Program-made: the position numbers and the translations under genes
Shown here: piece after piece, positions 57,753-64,000 of the stretch
How the letters are laid out: every line of letters starts with the position of its first letter
How positions within the stretch are numbered: the first letter of the stretch is position 1
From: Gammaproteobacteria bacterium
GTDB taxonomy: Bacteria > Pseudomonadota > Gammaproteobacteria > JAJDOJ01
Direction: 5' to 3'
NCBI GenBank assembly: GCA_026984215.1
Contig: JALSSO010000131.1
Location: 30,475 to 94,474 of the forward strand
Length of the DNA stretch: 64,000 nt
Notes under the pieces: model-generated
Databases searched by the model: none
Told to the model about the DNA's origin: nothing
Seen by the model: only the letters and a program-made list of their open reading frames with translations

Positions 57753-58271
57753 CTACGACCCTTGCGAAGCCGCGCTCCACGAGCCCGGCTCGACCAGCTC
57801 CATCTCACGCGGCCCCTGGAATCGGGACCACAACTCGGCGAAAGACAGGCCCAGTTCAGGATGCCGCACGCCGGGCGCCAACTCGGCCAGCGGACCGAGC
57901 ACGAAGGCCTGATCGAGGATGTCCCGGCGCGGCACCTCCAACCCATCGGCTCGAATCACCCGCTCCCCGTAGAGCAGCAGGTCCAGATCCAGGGTGCGCG
58001 GCGCGAACCGCTCGCCGCCGCGCCGGCGACCCGCGGCATCCTCGATCTCACGCAGTACGGCGGCGACCGCCGACGGCGGCTCCGAGGTGTCGAATGCCAC
58101 TACGAGATTGAGAAAATCGTCCCCGTCGAATCCCACCGCGCGCGTGCGGTACACCCCGGAACGGCGCAAAGGGCCGAAACGCCGCGCCAGAGCGTCGAGC
58201 GCCTGGGCCACGTGCCGTTCCGGTTCGATGTTGCTGCCGATACCCACATACACCGTCACCGCACCGCTCAC
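57753..58271 (-). CDS. folK: HPPK, 2-amino-4-hydroxy-6-hydroxymethyldihydropteridine diphosphokinase
   Basis: 172 residues from GTG 58271, which overlaps the folB stop as GTGA. It transfers pyrophosphate from ATP to the pterin in folate synthesis. Signatures are VYVGIGSNIEPERH, the FLNLVVAF segment, the RRRGGERFAPRTLDLDLLLYGE motif (with DLDLL) and the PRRDILDQAFVLGPLAELAP region. GTG 58259 is another possible start. Confidence 0.93.
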   Translation of the reverse strand: MSGAVTVYVGIGSNIEPERHVAQALDALARRFGPLRRSGVYRTRAVGFDGDDFLNLVVAFDTSEPPSAVAAVLREIEDAAGRRRGGERFAPRTLDLDLLLYGERVIRADGLEVPRRDILDQAFVLGPLAELAPGVRHPELGLSFAELWSRFQGPREMELVEPGSWSAASQGS

Positions 58272-58621
58272 GCCGTTCCCCGCTCGATCCACACCCCCAC
58301 CTCCGCCGATCCGCGCACCGCTCCGGGTTTGCCTACCCGCAGCCGCACCCACGGTACCGAAAACTCGGTCATGACCAGCCGCGCAAGTTCCTCGGCCAGC
58401 GTCTCCACCAGACCAAACTCCCGTTCGGCCACGAAGGACTGGATCCGTTTGGCCACGGCCTTGTAGTCCAATGCGTCTTCGATACGGTCGGTGGCCGCGG
58501 CGCGTGCCACGTCCGCGGCCAGCTCCACATCGATGCGGACCTGCTGCCGGATACGCTGCTCCCATTCCCAGATACCGATACGCGCGTCCACGCGCAGATC
58601 GCGGATATAAACGATGTCCAT
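58268..58621 (-). CDS. folB: Dihydroneopterin aldolase
   Basis: 117 residues. It cleaves 7,8-dihydroneopterin, the step before HPPK. DIVYIRDLRVDARIGIWEWEQRIRQQVRIDVEL, the YKAVAKRIQSFVAEREFGLVETLAEELARLVM stretch with its catalytic-region glutamate, and RLRVGKPGAVRGSAEVGVWIER are conserved. folB-folK are overlapping neighbours in one operon, divergent from rpmB-rpmG. Confidence 0.94.
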   Translation of the reverse strand: MDIVYIRDLRVDARIGIWEWEQRIRQQVRIDVELAADVARAAATDRIEDALDYKAVAKRIQSFVAEREFGLVETLAEELARLVMTEFSVPWVRLRVGKPGAVRGSAEVGVWIERGTA

Positions 58622-58676
58622 GTGTTTTGCCCGATCCAAATCCCGCCGGTCCGGGGCTGCACGCCGCCGGCCCGCC

Positions 58677-58705
58677 TTGCCTGAACGATGCGTTTTTGGT
58701 ATGGT
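58677..58705 (+). promoter_or_regulatory. Promoter for rpmB-rpmG
   Basis: TTGCCT (58677-58682), a 17-bp spacer and TATGGT (58700-58705), with TG one base upstream forming an extended -10 (TGGTATGGT). It lies about 58 bp before the rpmB start and 56 bp from the folB start on the opposite strand. Confidence 0.6.
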
Positions 58706-58762
58706 TCGCGCCCCGTTTTCGCCGCCGGCGGCGGCCAGCACCAAGCCAACCGGAGCACAGCC

Positions 58763-58999
58763 ATGTCGCGCGTATGTCAGGTTACCGGGAAACGCCCGGC
58801 CAGTGGCAACAACGTATCGCACGCCCATAATAAGACACGGCGGCGGTTCCTGCCGAATCTGCACACCCGGCGCTTCTGGGTGGAGAGCGAGAACCGGTGG
58901 GTGAGGCTGCGCGTGTCCACCAAAGGGCTGCGCATCATCGACAAGAAAGGGATCGAGGCCGTGCTGGCGGACCTGCGGGCCCGCGGCGAGAAGGTCTGA
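58763..58999 (+). CDS. rpmB: 50S ribosomal protein L28
   Basis: 78 residues, equal to E. coli L28. [39 protein letters not shown] is the family hallmark, followed by [27 protein letters not shown] lies 8 bases before ATG 58763. It is the first gene of the rpmB-rpmG pair. Confidence 0.98.
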   Translation: MSRVCQVTGKRPASGNNVSHAHNKTRRRFLPNLHTRRFWVESENRWVRLRVSTKGLRIIDKKGIEAVLADLRARGEKV

Positions 59000-59015
59000 G
59001 CACGGAGGCGACACC

Positions 59016-59183
59016 ATGGCCAAGAAAGCACGCGACAAGATCAAGCTGGTGTCTTCGGCCGGAACCGGCCATTACTACACCACCACCAAGAACAAGAAAA
59101 ACACGCCCGACAAGCTGCAGTTCCGCAAGTACGATCCGGTCGTGCGCAAGCACGTGATCTACAAGGAAGCCAAGATCAAGTAA
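59016..59183 (+). CDS. rpmG: 50S ribosomal protein L33
   Basis: 55 residues: [19 protein letters not shown], then [19 protein letters not shown] and [12 protein letters not shown], in line with E. coli L33. It lacks the CxxC zinc motifs of the alternative L33 form. The GGAGG ribosome binding site lies 7 bases before ATG 59016, 16 bp after rpmB. Its last 8 bp overlap the convergent mutY stop. Confidence 0.97.
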   Translation: MAKKARDKIKLVSSAGTGHYYTTTKNKKNTPDKLQFRKYDPVVRKHVIYKEAKIK

Positions 59184-60258
59184 CGGCGTTGCGGCCGGCC
59201 AACCGCTCGAGCAGCCGGGCCACCGGCGCAGGTAGACCGACCACCGGGCCTGCCGCTGCGGGATCGTGCCACCGCCAATGTCCCCCTTCCGTCACACGCG
59301 GCGGGAGGGCCCCGATGCGATACCGCAGCGGGTGAAGGACGAGTCGGAAATGGGTGAAGGTATGGCGCACGGGGGGCAGCGCTTCGGCCTTCGGGGCCGG
59401 CATCCCCAGCCGCGCCAGCCACCAGTCCTCCGCCGACGCCCGGCCAGCCACCTCGGGAAACGACCACAGGCCACCCCAGACCCCCTGCGGCGGCCGACGC
59501 TCCAGGAGCACGCGGCCCTCTCCATCCACCACCAGGAGGGCGAAGGTCTCGCGCTCCGGCAACCGCTTGGCCGGTCGCGGTTCCGGGAGCCGTTGCTGGA
59601 GTCCCTCCCGCCGCGCCACGCAGTCGGCCGCTACCGGGCAGCGTCCGCAAAGGGGGCGACGGCGTACGCAGACCGTGGCGCCAAGGTCCATGATGGCCTG
59701 GGTATAGGCGGCCACTTCCTGTCGTGGCGTGAAGGTCTCGGCGTATGCCCAGAGCCTGCGCAACACCTCCGCCCGGCCAGGCCAACCCCGTACTCCCCGG
59801 TGCCGCGCCAGCACCCGCTTCACATTGCCGTCCAGGATGGGCGCGCGCAGACCATGGCCGAGGGCCATGATGGCCCCCGCCGTGGAACGGCCGATCCCCG
59901 GCAGGGCCATGAGTTGCGAGGGTTCCTCGGGCAGGCGCCCGCCGTGGTGGGCGGCGATCCGCCGGGCCGCCCGCAATAGGTTGCGGGCACGGCTGTAGTA
60001 GCCGAGCCCGGACCACAAGGCCAACACGGCATCCTCCTCGGCCGCTGCCAGCGCCTCCAGGGTGGGGAAACGCGCCATGAAGCGCTCGAAATACGGTACC
60101 ACCGTCTCCACCCGCGTCTGCTGGAGCATGATCTCCGAGACCCACACGCGATACGGGGACGGGTCGCGCTGCCAGGGCAGGTCGTGGCGGCCATGGCTGC
60201 GAAACCAGTCCAACAACCGCGTGGCAAAGGCCGCCGCATCAACGCCCGAGGAGTCCAC
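59176..60258 (-). CDS. mutY: A/G-specific adenine glycosylase MutY
   Basis: 360 residues from GTG 60258. It removes adenine mispaired with 8-oxoG. The catalytic-site helix region [33 protein letters not shown] (HhH and catalytic Asp region with [12 protein letters not shown]) and the [4Fe-4S] cysteines C-x6-C-x2-C-x5-C ([17 protein letters not shown]) are intact. The C-terminal Nudix-like 8-oxoG recognition domain ([29 protein letters not shown]) is present. It overlaps asmA by 20 bp. Confidence 0.96.
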   Translation of the reverse strand: MDSSGVDAAAFATRLLDWFRSHGRHDLPWQRDPSPYRVWVSEIMLQQTRVETVVPYFERFMARFPTLEALAAAEEDAVLALWSGLGYYSRARNLLRAARRIAAHHGGRLPEEPSQLMALPGIGRSTAGAIMALGHGLRAPILDGNVKRVLARHRGVRGWPGRAEVLRRLWAYAETFTPRQEVAAYTQAIMDLGATVCVRRRPLCGRCPVAADCVARREGLQQRLPEPRPAKRLPERETFALLVVDGEGRVLLERRPPQGVWGGLWSFPEVAGRASAEDWWLARLGMPAPKAEALPPVRHTFTHFRLVLHPLRYRIGALPPRVTEGGHWRWHDPAAAGPVVGLPAPVARLLERLAGRNAVT

Positions 60259-62485
60259 CCAACCCCTTCTTCAATGCCTCGCCCACCGCCCCGCCGGCGC
60301 CGGGGGCGACCTGCTCCAGCTGTTTCCCGAGCTCGCGGTTCATCTGCTCGTCCACCTGTTTTTCGACCTCGTGGCGCAACCGGTCCTTGGCCACGGCGGC
60401 CAGATCGACCCCGTAGGCGAGGTCCGTGAACGGACCTTTGATCGTGATGGGCACGAACAGGCGTTTCTGTTCCTTGGAGCCCGTGGCGAGCGCCACCCGC
60501 AACACATAGTCAACGGAGTCGGCGCCAAGATCCACTCGCCCCGCTCCCTTGGCCAGGAGCAGCGGCGTGATCATCTTCAAGTCGTCGTTGTGAAGTACGC
60601 CCTGGCGGATCTGTCCCGTGGCCCGCACCGACTCGAAGATGACCTCCTCGCCGGCCGGGCGCGGCTCGCGATTCTGGAGAAAGGCGATCACGCGTTCCAG
60701 AGTGCGCGCCAATTTCCGATCGCGCAGGGCGCCGTCCACCAGGGAGAACGAGACCTGACCGGAGAGCCCCCGCTTGATCTGCGGGAGGCGATCACCACGG
60801 CTGGCCAGTTTCGCGGAGAACGCACCGGTTCCGCGGATCTTCGCCGCCGCCCCCCTCAGGTCGGTCAGCAGGTCGCCCACAGCAATGGAACGGGCATCCA
60901 CGTGGGCGCCGAAGCGCGGCACCGGTTCGCGCACATCCGTGCTCGCTCCGCCCTGGACCCGTCCCCCGTACAAAGCCAAGCCGAAGGGCTCGATGGCGAG
61001 CTTGCCGTCCCGGGCGCGGACACGGGCGGTCAGCTTTTGCATCTGGATTCCCGAGATCTTCAGACGCCCGAGACGCAGCTCGCCGTCCAGATCCAGGCCC
61101 CGCAGCGTCTCCACCGGCAGGCCGATCGGTTCGCCTCCGGACCCTGGGGCCCCTTTCCCCTCGCCGGCGGAGGCGGCTGCCGAGGCCCGGGAGGGCGGAA
61201 GGTAGCGGTCGGCATCCACCGCATCGATCGCGGCGGAGAAACGGATGGCGGGCCGGTCGAATCCCCGCACCGATCCGCTCGCCTCCAGGTGGATGTCGTC
61301 CAGCTCGGCCTTGAGGCTGCGTAGATCCACTTGGTCGTTTCCGCCGCGCGCATCGAGATCGAGCCGGGCCCGCTGCAGCACCTTGGGATCCGCGGTGTCC
61401 ACGGAAACCCCCCAGCGCTCGAGCACCTGGCGTGGGACGAACGGCGCCGCTGCCAGCCGCAGCCGCCAGTCGGGCTTGTCCGGCAGCCCTGCGGCATGCA
61501 GTCCACCCCGCAGCGCCACGCCGTCCAGGTCGACATCGAGGGGTTCGGCTTGTAACGTGCCCTTGCCCGGTCTGAAATCCGCATCCAGGCGGGTCCGCAC
61601 GCCGAGCGCGGCGCCGTCCCCGGGCAGCCCCTCCCCAGAGACCCGCGCATCCAGCTTCAGCTCCGGTGCCTGCACCCGGGGGCCGGACGGGAAAAGGCGC
61701 AAGGGACCCCGCAGCGTGGAACGCACCACGCGGCCCTTGAGGGCGGGCCCCCTCGCCTCCAAATCCAGCGTGAGGGGGTCCGCAGAGACCGTACCCCCGC
61801 CCCCGACATCCGGACGCACCGTGCTCTCGAGTTTCACTTGGAGCTCAACGGCGGGCTCGTTGGTCTTGATCGCCGCCCGTAGAGACACGTCGACGGGCCG
61901 ACCTGGGGCCACCGGTCCCGTGCGTAGATCGAGCGGCCGGACATCCAGCCGGGTTCCGGTGCGCGCGTCGCTCCACTGGAGTTCCGCGTCCTCGAGCCGG
62001 ACCCCTCCGATCAGGAAAGACCGGATGGGTGGCGCCCCTGCGGAGCCGCCCGCGGGTTGGGAGGTCCGTTCGCGGGATTCCAGGGCTTCGAGCAGATCCT
62101 CCCAGTTGGTCCGGCCCGCGGCGTCCCGCGCAAGCCGGATGCGCGCCCCTTCCAGCACCACCTCGTCAGCGCGCAATTCCCCCTTGAGCAGGGGCAGCAA
62201 GGCCACGCGGACCACGGCCTCGCCCACCTCGAGCATGGGCGCCTTCCCGAACCCCGGCGCGTTGGACAACGTCACGCCGGCCACCCGGGTCCCCAACCAG
62301 GGAAACACCGTCAGCTCGAGCTCGCCTTCGATCTGCAGCTCCCGCCCCGTGGTCTCCCGAACCTTGCGCTCGATCCACGGCTTGTACTCGTTGGGATCCA
62401 CGAACAGGACCAGAGCGGCCGCGCCAGCGGCCAGGAGCAGGACGACCACCAAGAGCAGTGCCAGAACCCATTTCAGTACCTTCAC
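60239..62485 (-). CDS. asmA: AsmA family protein
   Basis: 748 residues from GTG 62485, with GGAGGAGA just upstream. An N-terminal membrane helix (LKWVLALLLVVVLLLAAGAAALVLFVD) is followed by PNEYKPWIERKVRETTGRELQIEGEL, the classic AsmA opening, and a long periplasmic part ending in LSGQVSFSLVDGALRDRKLARTLERVIAFLQNR and the LLLAKGAGRVDLGADSVDYVLRVALA C-terminal stretch. AsmA-type proteins are bridge-like lipid transfer or envelope homeostasis factors. It precedes mutY in one operon, as in several gammaproteobacteria. Confidence 0.92.
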   Translation of the reverse strand: MKVLKWVLALLLVVVLLLAAGAAALVLFVDPNEYKPWIERKVRETTGRELQIEGELELTVFPWLGTRVAGVTLSNAPGFGKAPMLEVGEAVVRVALLPLLKGELRADEVVLEGARIRLARDAAGRTNWEDLLEALESRERTSQPAGGSAGAPPIRSFLIGGVRLEDAELQWSDARTGTRLDVRPLDLRTGPVAPGRPVDVSLRAAIKTNEPAVELQVKLESTVRPDVGGGGTVSADPLTLDLEARGPALKGRVVRSTLRGPLRLFPSGPRVQAPELKLDARVSGEGLPGDGAALGVRTRLDADFRPGKGTLQAEPLDVDLDGVALRGGLHAAGLPDKPDWRLRLAAAPFVPRQVLERWGVSVDTADPKVLQRARLDLDARGGNDQVDLRSLKAELDDIHLEASGSVRGFDRPAIRFSAAIDAVDADRYLPPSRASAAASAGEGKGAPGSGGEPIGLPVETLRGLDLDGELRLGRLKISGIQMQKLTARVRARDGKLAIEPFGLALYGGRVQGGASTDVREPVPRFGAHVDARSIAVGDLLTDLRGAAAKIRGTGAFSAKLASRGDRLPQIKRGLSGQVSFSLVDGALRDRKLARTLERVIAFLQNREPRPAGEEVIFESVRATGQIRQGVLHNDDLKMITPLLLAKGAGRVDLGADSVDYVLRVALATGSKEQKRLFVPITIKGPFTDLAYGVDLAAVAKDRLRHEVEKQVDEQMNRELGKQLEQVAPGAGGAVGEALKKGLGGLLGR

Positions 62486-62666
62486 TCTCCTCCCCCTTTC
62501 CAATGGCCGGGTGTTCCCGTTCCGCGTAGCATACCCGCACCGGGCCCCAGGGTGGGACCACCGCAGGGGGGAACGGACCAGAGGCAAAACCCGACCATCC
62601 ACCCTGCGACCGCTTCTGATCGCCGGCGCGGCCCGTTATGCTTGGCCGCGCAGAACCTACACCTAC

Positions 62667-63146
62667 ATGAGCATGCCCATGCCCGACAGCCATGCCGACG
62701 CCGCCCCTCGGGGACTGCACCGCAAGCCCCGTATCCTGTTCGTGGGTAACGACGACGCCCGTTATTCGCAGATCGCCAAGGCCTTCATGCGCGAGCTGGG
62801 CCGGGATCTGGTGGATGTCGCCTCGGCCGGCCTGCGCAGTGCCGCCATCGATCCCCAGGTGGCGGCGGTGATGGAGGAGGCGGGCTACAACATCCGGGTG
62901 GAGACGCCGCGCCTGGTCGGCCGCGAACTGCTGACTTGGGCCGATCTGGTCATCACCCTTGCTCCGGCCGGGGAGAAGGTGGGTGTTGCGGTTCCGGGAA
63001 GCGCCCACCACAAACACTGGCGGGTGCGTCACGCGCTGCCGGAACAGCCGCACAAGGATCTGGCACTGTACCGCGCTTGCCGGGACGAGATCCGGCGGCG
63101 GATCGACCAGACGGTGCACAGCATCCGCTTGTTCCGTGGCCGATGA
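62667..63146 (+). CDS. LMW phosphotyrosine phosphatase/ArsC-like protein lacking the catalytic cysteine
   Basis: 159 residues from ATG 62667 (no good ribosome binding site; ATG 62673 or 62679 possible). The overall pattern (ILFVGNDDARYSQIAKAFMRELGRDLVDVASAGL, the ADLVITLAP strand, the YRACRDEIRRRI helix) follows the LMW-PTPase/arsenate reductase fold. The P-loop C-x5-R is changed: the cysteine position is Val26, the Arg is Arg32, and a Tyr is inserted after it. The Asp-Pro general-acid motif late in the chain is also not found. It is probably not a phosphatase. It converges on moaC with 10 bp between stops. Confidence 0.65.
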   Translation: MSMPMPDSHADAAPRGLHRKPRILFVGNDDARYSQIAKAFMRELGRDLVDVASAGLRSAAIDPQVAAVMEEAGYNIRVETPRLVGRELLTWADLVITLAPAGEKVGVAVPGSAHHKHWRVRHALPEQPHKDLALYRACRDEIRRRIDQTVHSIRLFRGR

Positions 63147-63156
63147 AATCCGGACG

Positions 63157-63642
63157 TCACGCCGGCTCCCGACGCCAATCACCGGATTTCCCGCCAGACT
63201 TGGCCATCAGCCGCACGCCGTCGATGGTCATGCCCCGGTCCACCGCCTTGCACATGTCGTAGACGGTGAGCAGGGCCACCTGGACCGTGGTCAAGGCCTC
63301 CATCTCCACTCCGGTGCGCCCGGAACAACGCACGCGCGCCGTGCAGATCACCTCGGCCGGCGGACCGTCCCGAGTCTCGAACGAGACTTCCACCGCGGTC
63401 AGCGGCAGCGGGTGGCACAACGGCACGAGCTCCGCGGTCTTCTTGGCCGCCATGATCCCGGCGACCCGCGCCACCCCCAGCACGTCGCCCTTCTTGTGGC
63501 CGCCCGAGCGGATGAGAGCCAGCGTTTCCTCCGCCATGCGGATGCGCCCCTCGGCCACGGCCTCGCGCCGGGTCACCGCCTTGGCACCGACGTCCACCAT
63601 GTGGGCCCGTCCTCGGGCGTCGAAATGGGTGAGCTCGTTCAT
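63157..63642 (-). CDS. moaC: Cyclic pyranopterin monophosphate synthase MoaC
   Basis: 161 residues from ATG 63642, with GGAGG 5 bases upstream. It acts with MoaA in the first step of molybdenum cofactor synthesis. [66 protein letters not shown], and [43 protein letters not shown] are all diagnostic. It is divergent from moaD with 122 bp between the starts. Confidence 0.96.
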   Translation of the reverse strand: MNELTHFDARGRAHMVDVGAKAVTRREAVAEGRIRMAEETLALIRSGGHKKGDVLGVARVAGIMAAKKTAELVPLCHPLPLTAVEVSFETRDGPPAEVICTARVRCSGRTGVEMEALTTVQVALLTVYDMCKAVDRGMTIDGVRLMAKSGGKSGDWRREPA

Positions 63643-63764
63643 GCCTGCCTCCGCGGAATCCATCTAGGTCTGACTACGTTCGTGAAACTGGCGGCCGGTT
63701 TGCGGTCATCCGGACCCGAGCGAGCCGATGATATACTGTCGGCACCCTCCCTGAGGTGCACGCC

Positions 63765-63995
63765 ATGATCACGGTGAAGTATTTCGCGAGTCTGCGTGAG
63801 CAGATCGGCCGAGAGCAGGACCGGATCGACGCGCAGGGCGTGGCCACGGTGCGCGAGGCCTGGATCCAGGCCACGGGCGAGGCCGACCTCCCGCCGCACC
63901 TGTTGATGGCGGTGAATCTGGAGTACGCCGACCCCACCGCTCCGGTCCGCGACGGGGACGAAGTGGCGTTCTTTCCCCCGGTGACCGGCGGCTGA
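63765..63995 (+). CDS. moaD: Molybdopterin synthase sulfur carrier subunit MoaD
   Basis: 76 residues, a ubiquitin-like fold ending in the required Gly-Gly (FFPPVTGG), which becomes the thiocarboxylate that delivers sulfur to cPMP. The start ITVKYFASLREQIG is standard. GAGG lies 8 bases before ATG 63765. A -10-like TATACT stands at 63732-63737. A moaE would be expected downstream, beyond the window edge. Confidence 0.95.
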   Translation: MITVKYFASLREQIGREQDRIDAQGVATVREAWIQATGEADLPPHLLMAVNLEYADPTAPVRDGDEVAFFPPVTGG

Positions 63996-64000
63996 GTCGC

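Overview
The window looks like part of the chromosome of a high-GC gammaproteobacterium, most likely a sulfur-oxidising member of the Chromatiales/Ectothiorhodospiraceae type. Reasons are the gene order tpiA-secG-tRNA-Leu(GAG), the dnaG-rpoD-tRNA(CAU) neighbourhood, the E. coli-type zinc-free L33 protein, a Rof homologue beside a CPXCG protein, and a gene whose product resembles sulfur globule envelope proteins (27436-27762). The organism appears to respire: it has a 14-subunit type complex I, heme A synthase, two FNR-type regulators, and both HemN and HemW. Genus cannot be fixed from sequence reading alone.

Layout. 1-8.3 kb: the 3' part of putA, a DUF1499 gene, mtfA (minus), rph-rdgB-hemW, a CPXCG protein with a Rof homologue, hdeD (minus), and a repeat-built coiled-coil protein. 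8.3-25.3 kb: one long minus-strand block reading ctaA, tpiA, secG, tRNA-Leu and nuoA to nuoN. 25.4-31.9 kb: a redox section with hemN behind an FNR-type box, a sulfur globule-like gene, pdxH, two FNR paralogues, a host-attachment family gene and a DUF72 gene. 31.9-35.5 kb: a PilZ/DUF2934 gene pair and a three-PAS histidine kinase with a FixJ-type regulator. 35.6-43.4 kb: Nudix, sfsA/ald, a small orphan ORF, an AmrS-type radical SAM enzyme, a class II amidotransferase, DUF2905, pncA, aroK and aroB. 43.5-51.9 kb: gltB, dnaG, rpoD and a CAU tRNA. 51.9-55.2 kb: a metallophosphoesterase, a CarS-like gene, and a decayed patch holding a GGDEF remnant, an intact Phd/ParE toxin-antitoxin pair and a broken integrase. 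55.2-64 kb: cupin, osmC, a secreted coiled-coil protein, folK-folB, rpmB-rpmG, mutY-asmA, an apparently inactive LMW-phosphatase-like protein, and moaC/moaD.

Most of the window is core metabolism with tight, often overlapping genes. The points most worth following are: twin CTGT-NN-ACAG palindromes flanking the -10 box of the toxin-antitoxin operon; the FNR box at hemN together with two FNR proteins that differ in the recognition helix; the exact 33-bp repeats in the coiled-coil gene; the 10-bp inverted repeat ending at the ribosome binding site of an uncharacterised small gene; and the secreted proline/coiled-coil/Gly-Pro-Met-Trp protein at 56115. I found no CRISPR array, rRNA or intact insertion sequence.
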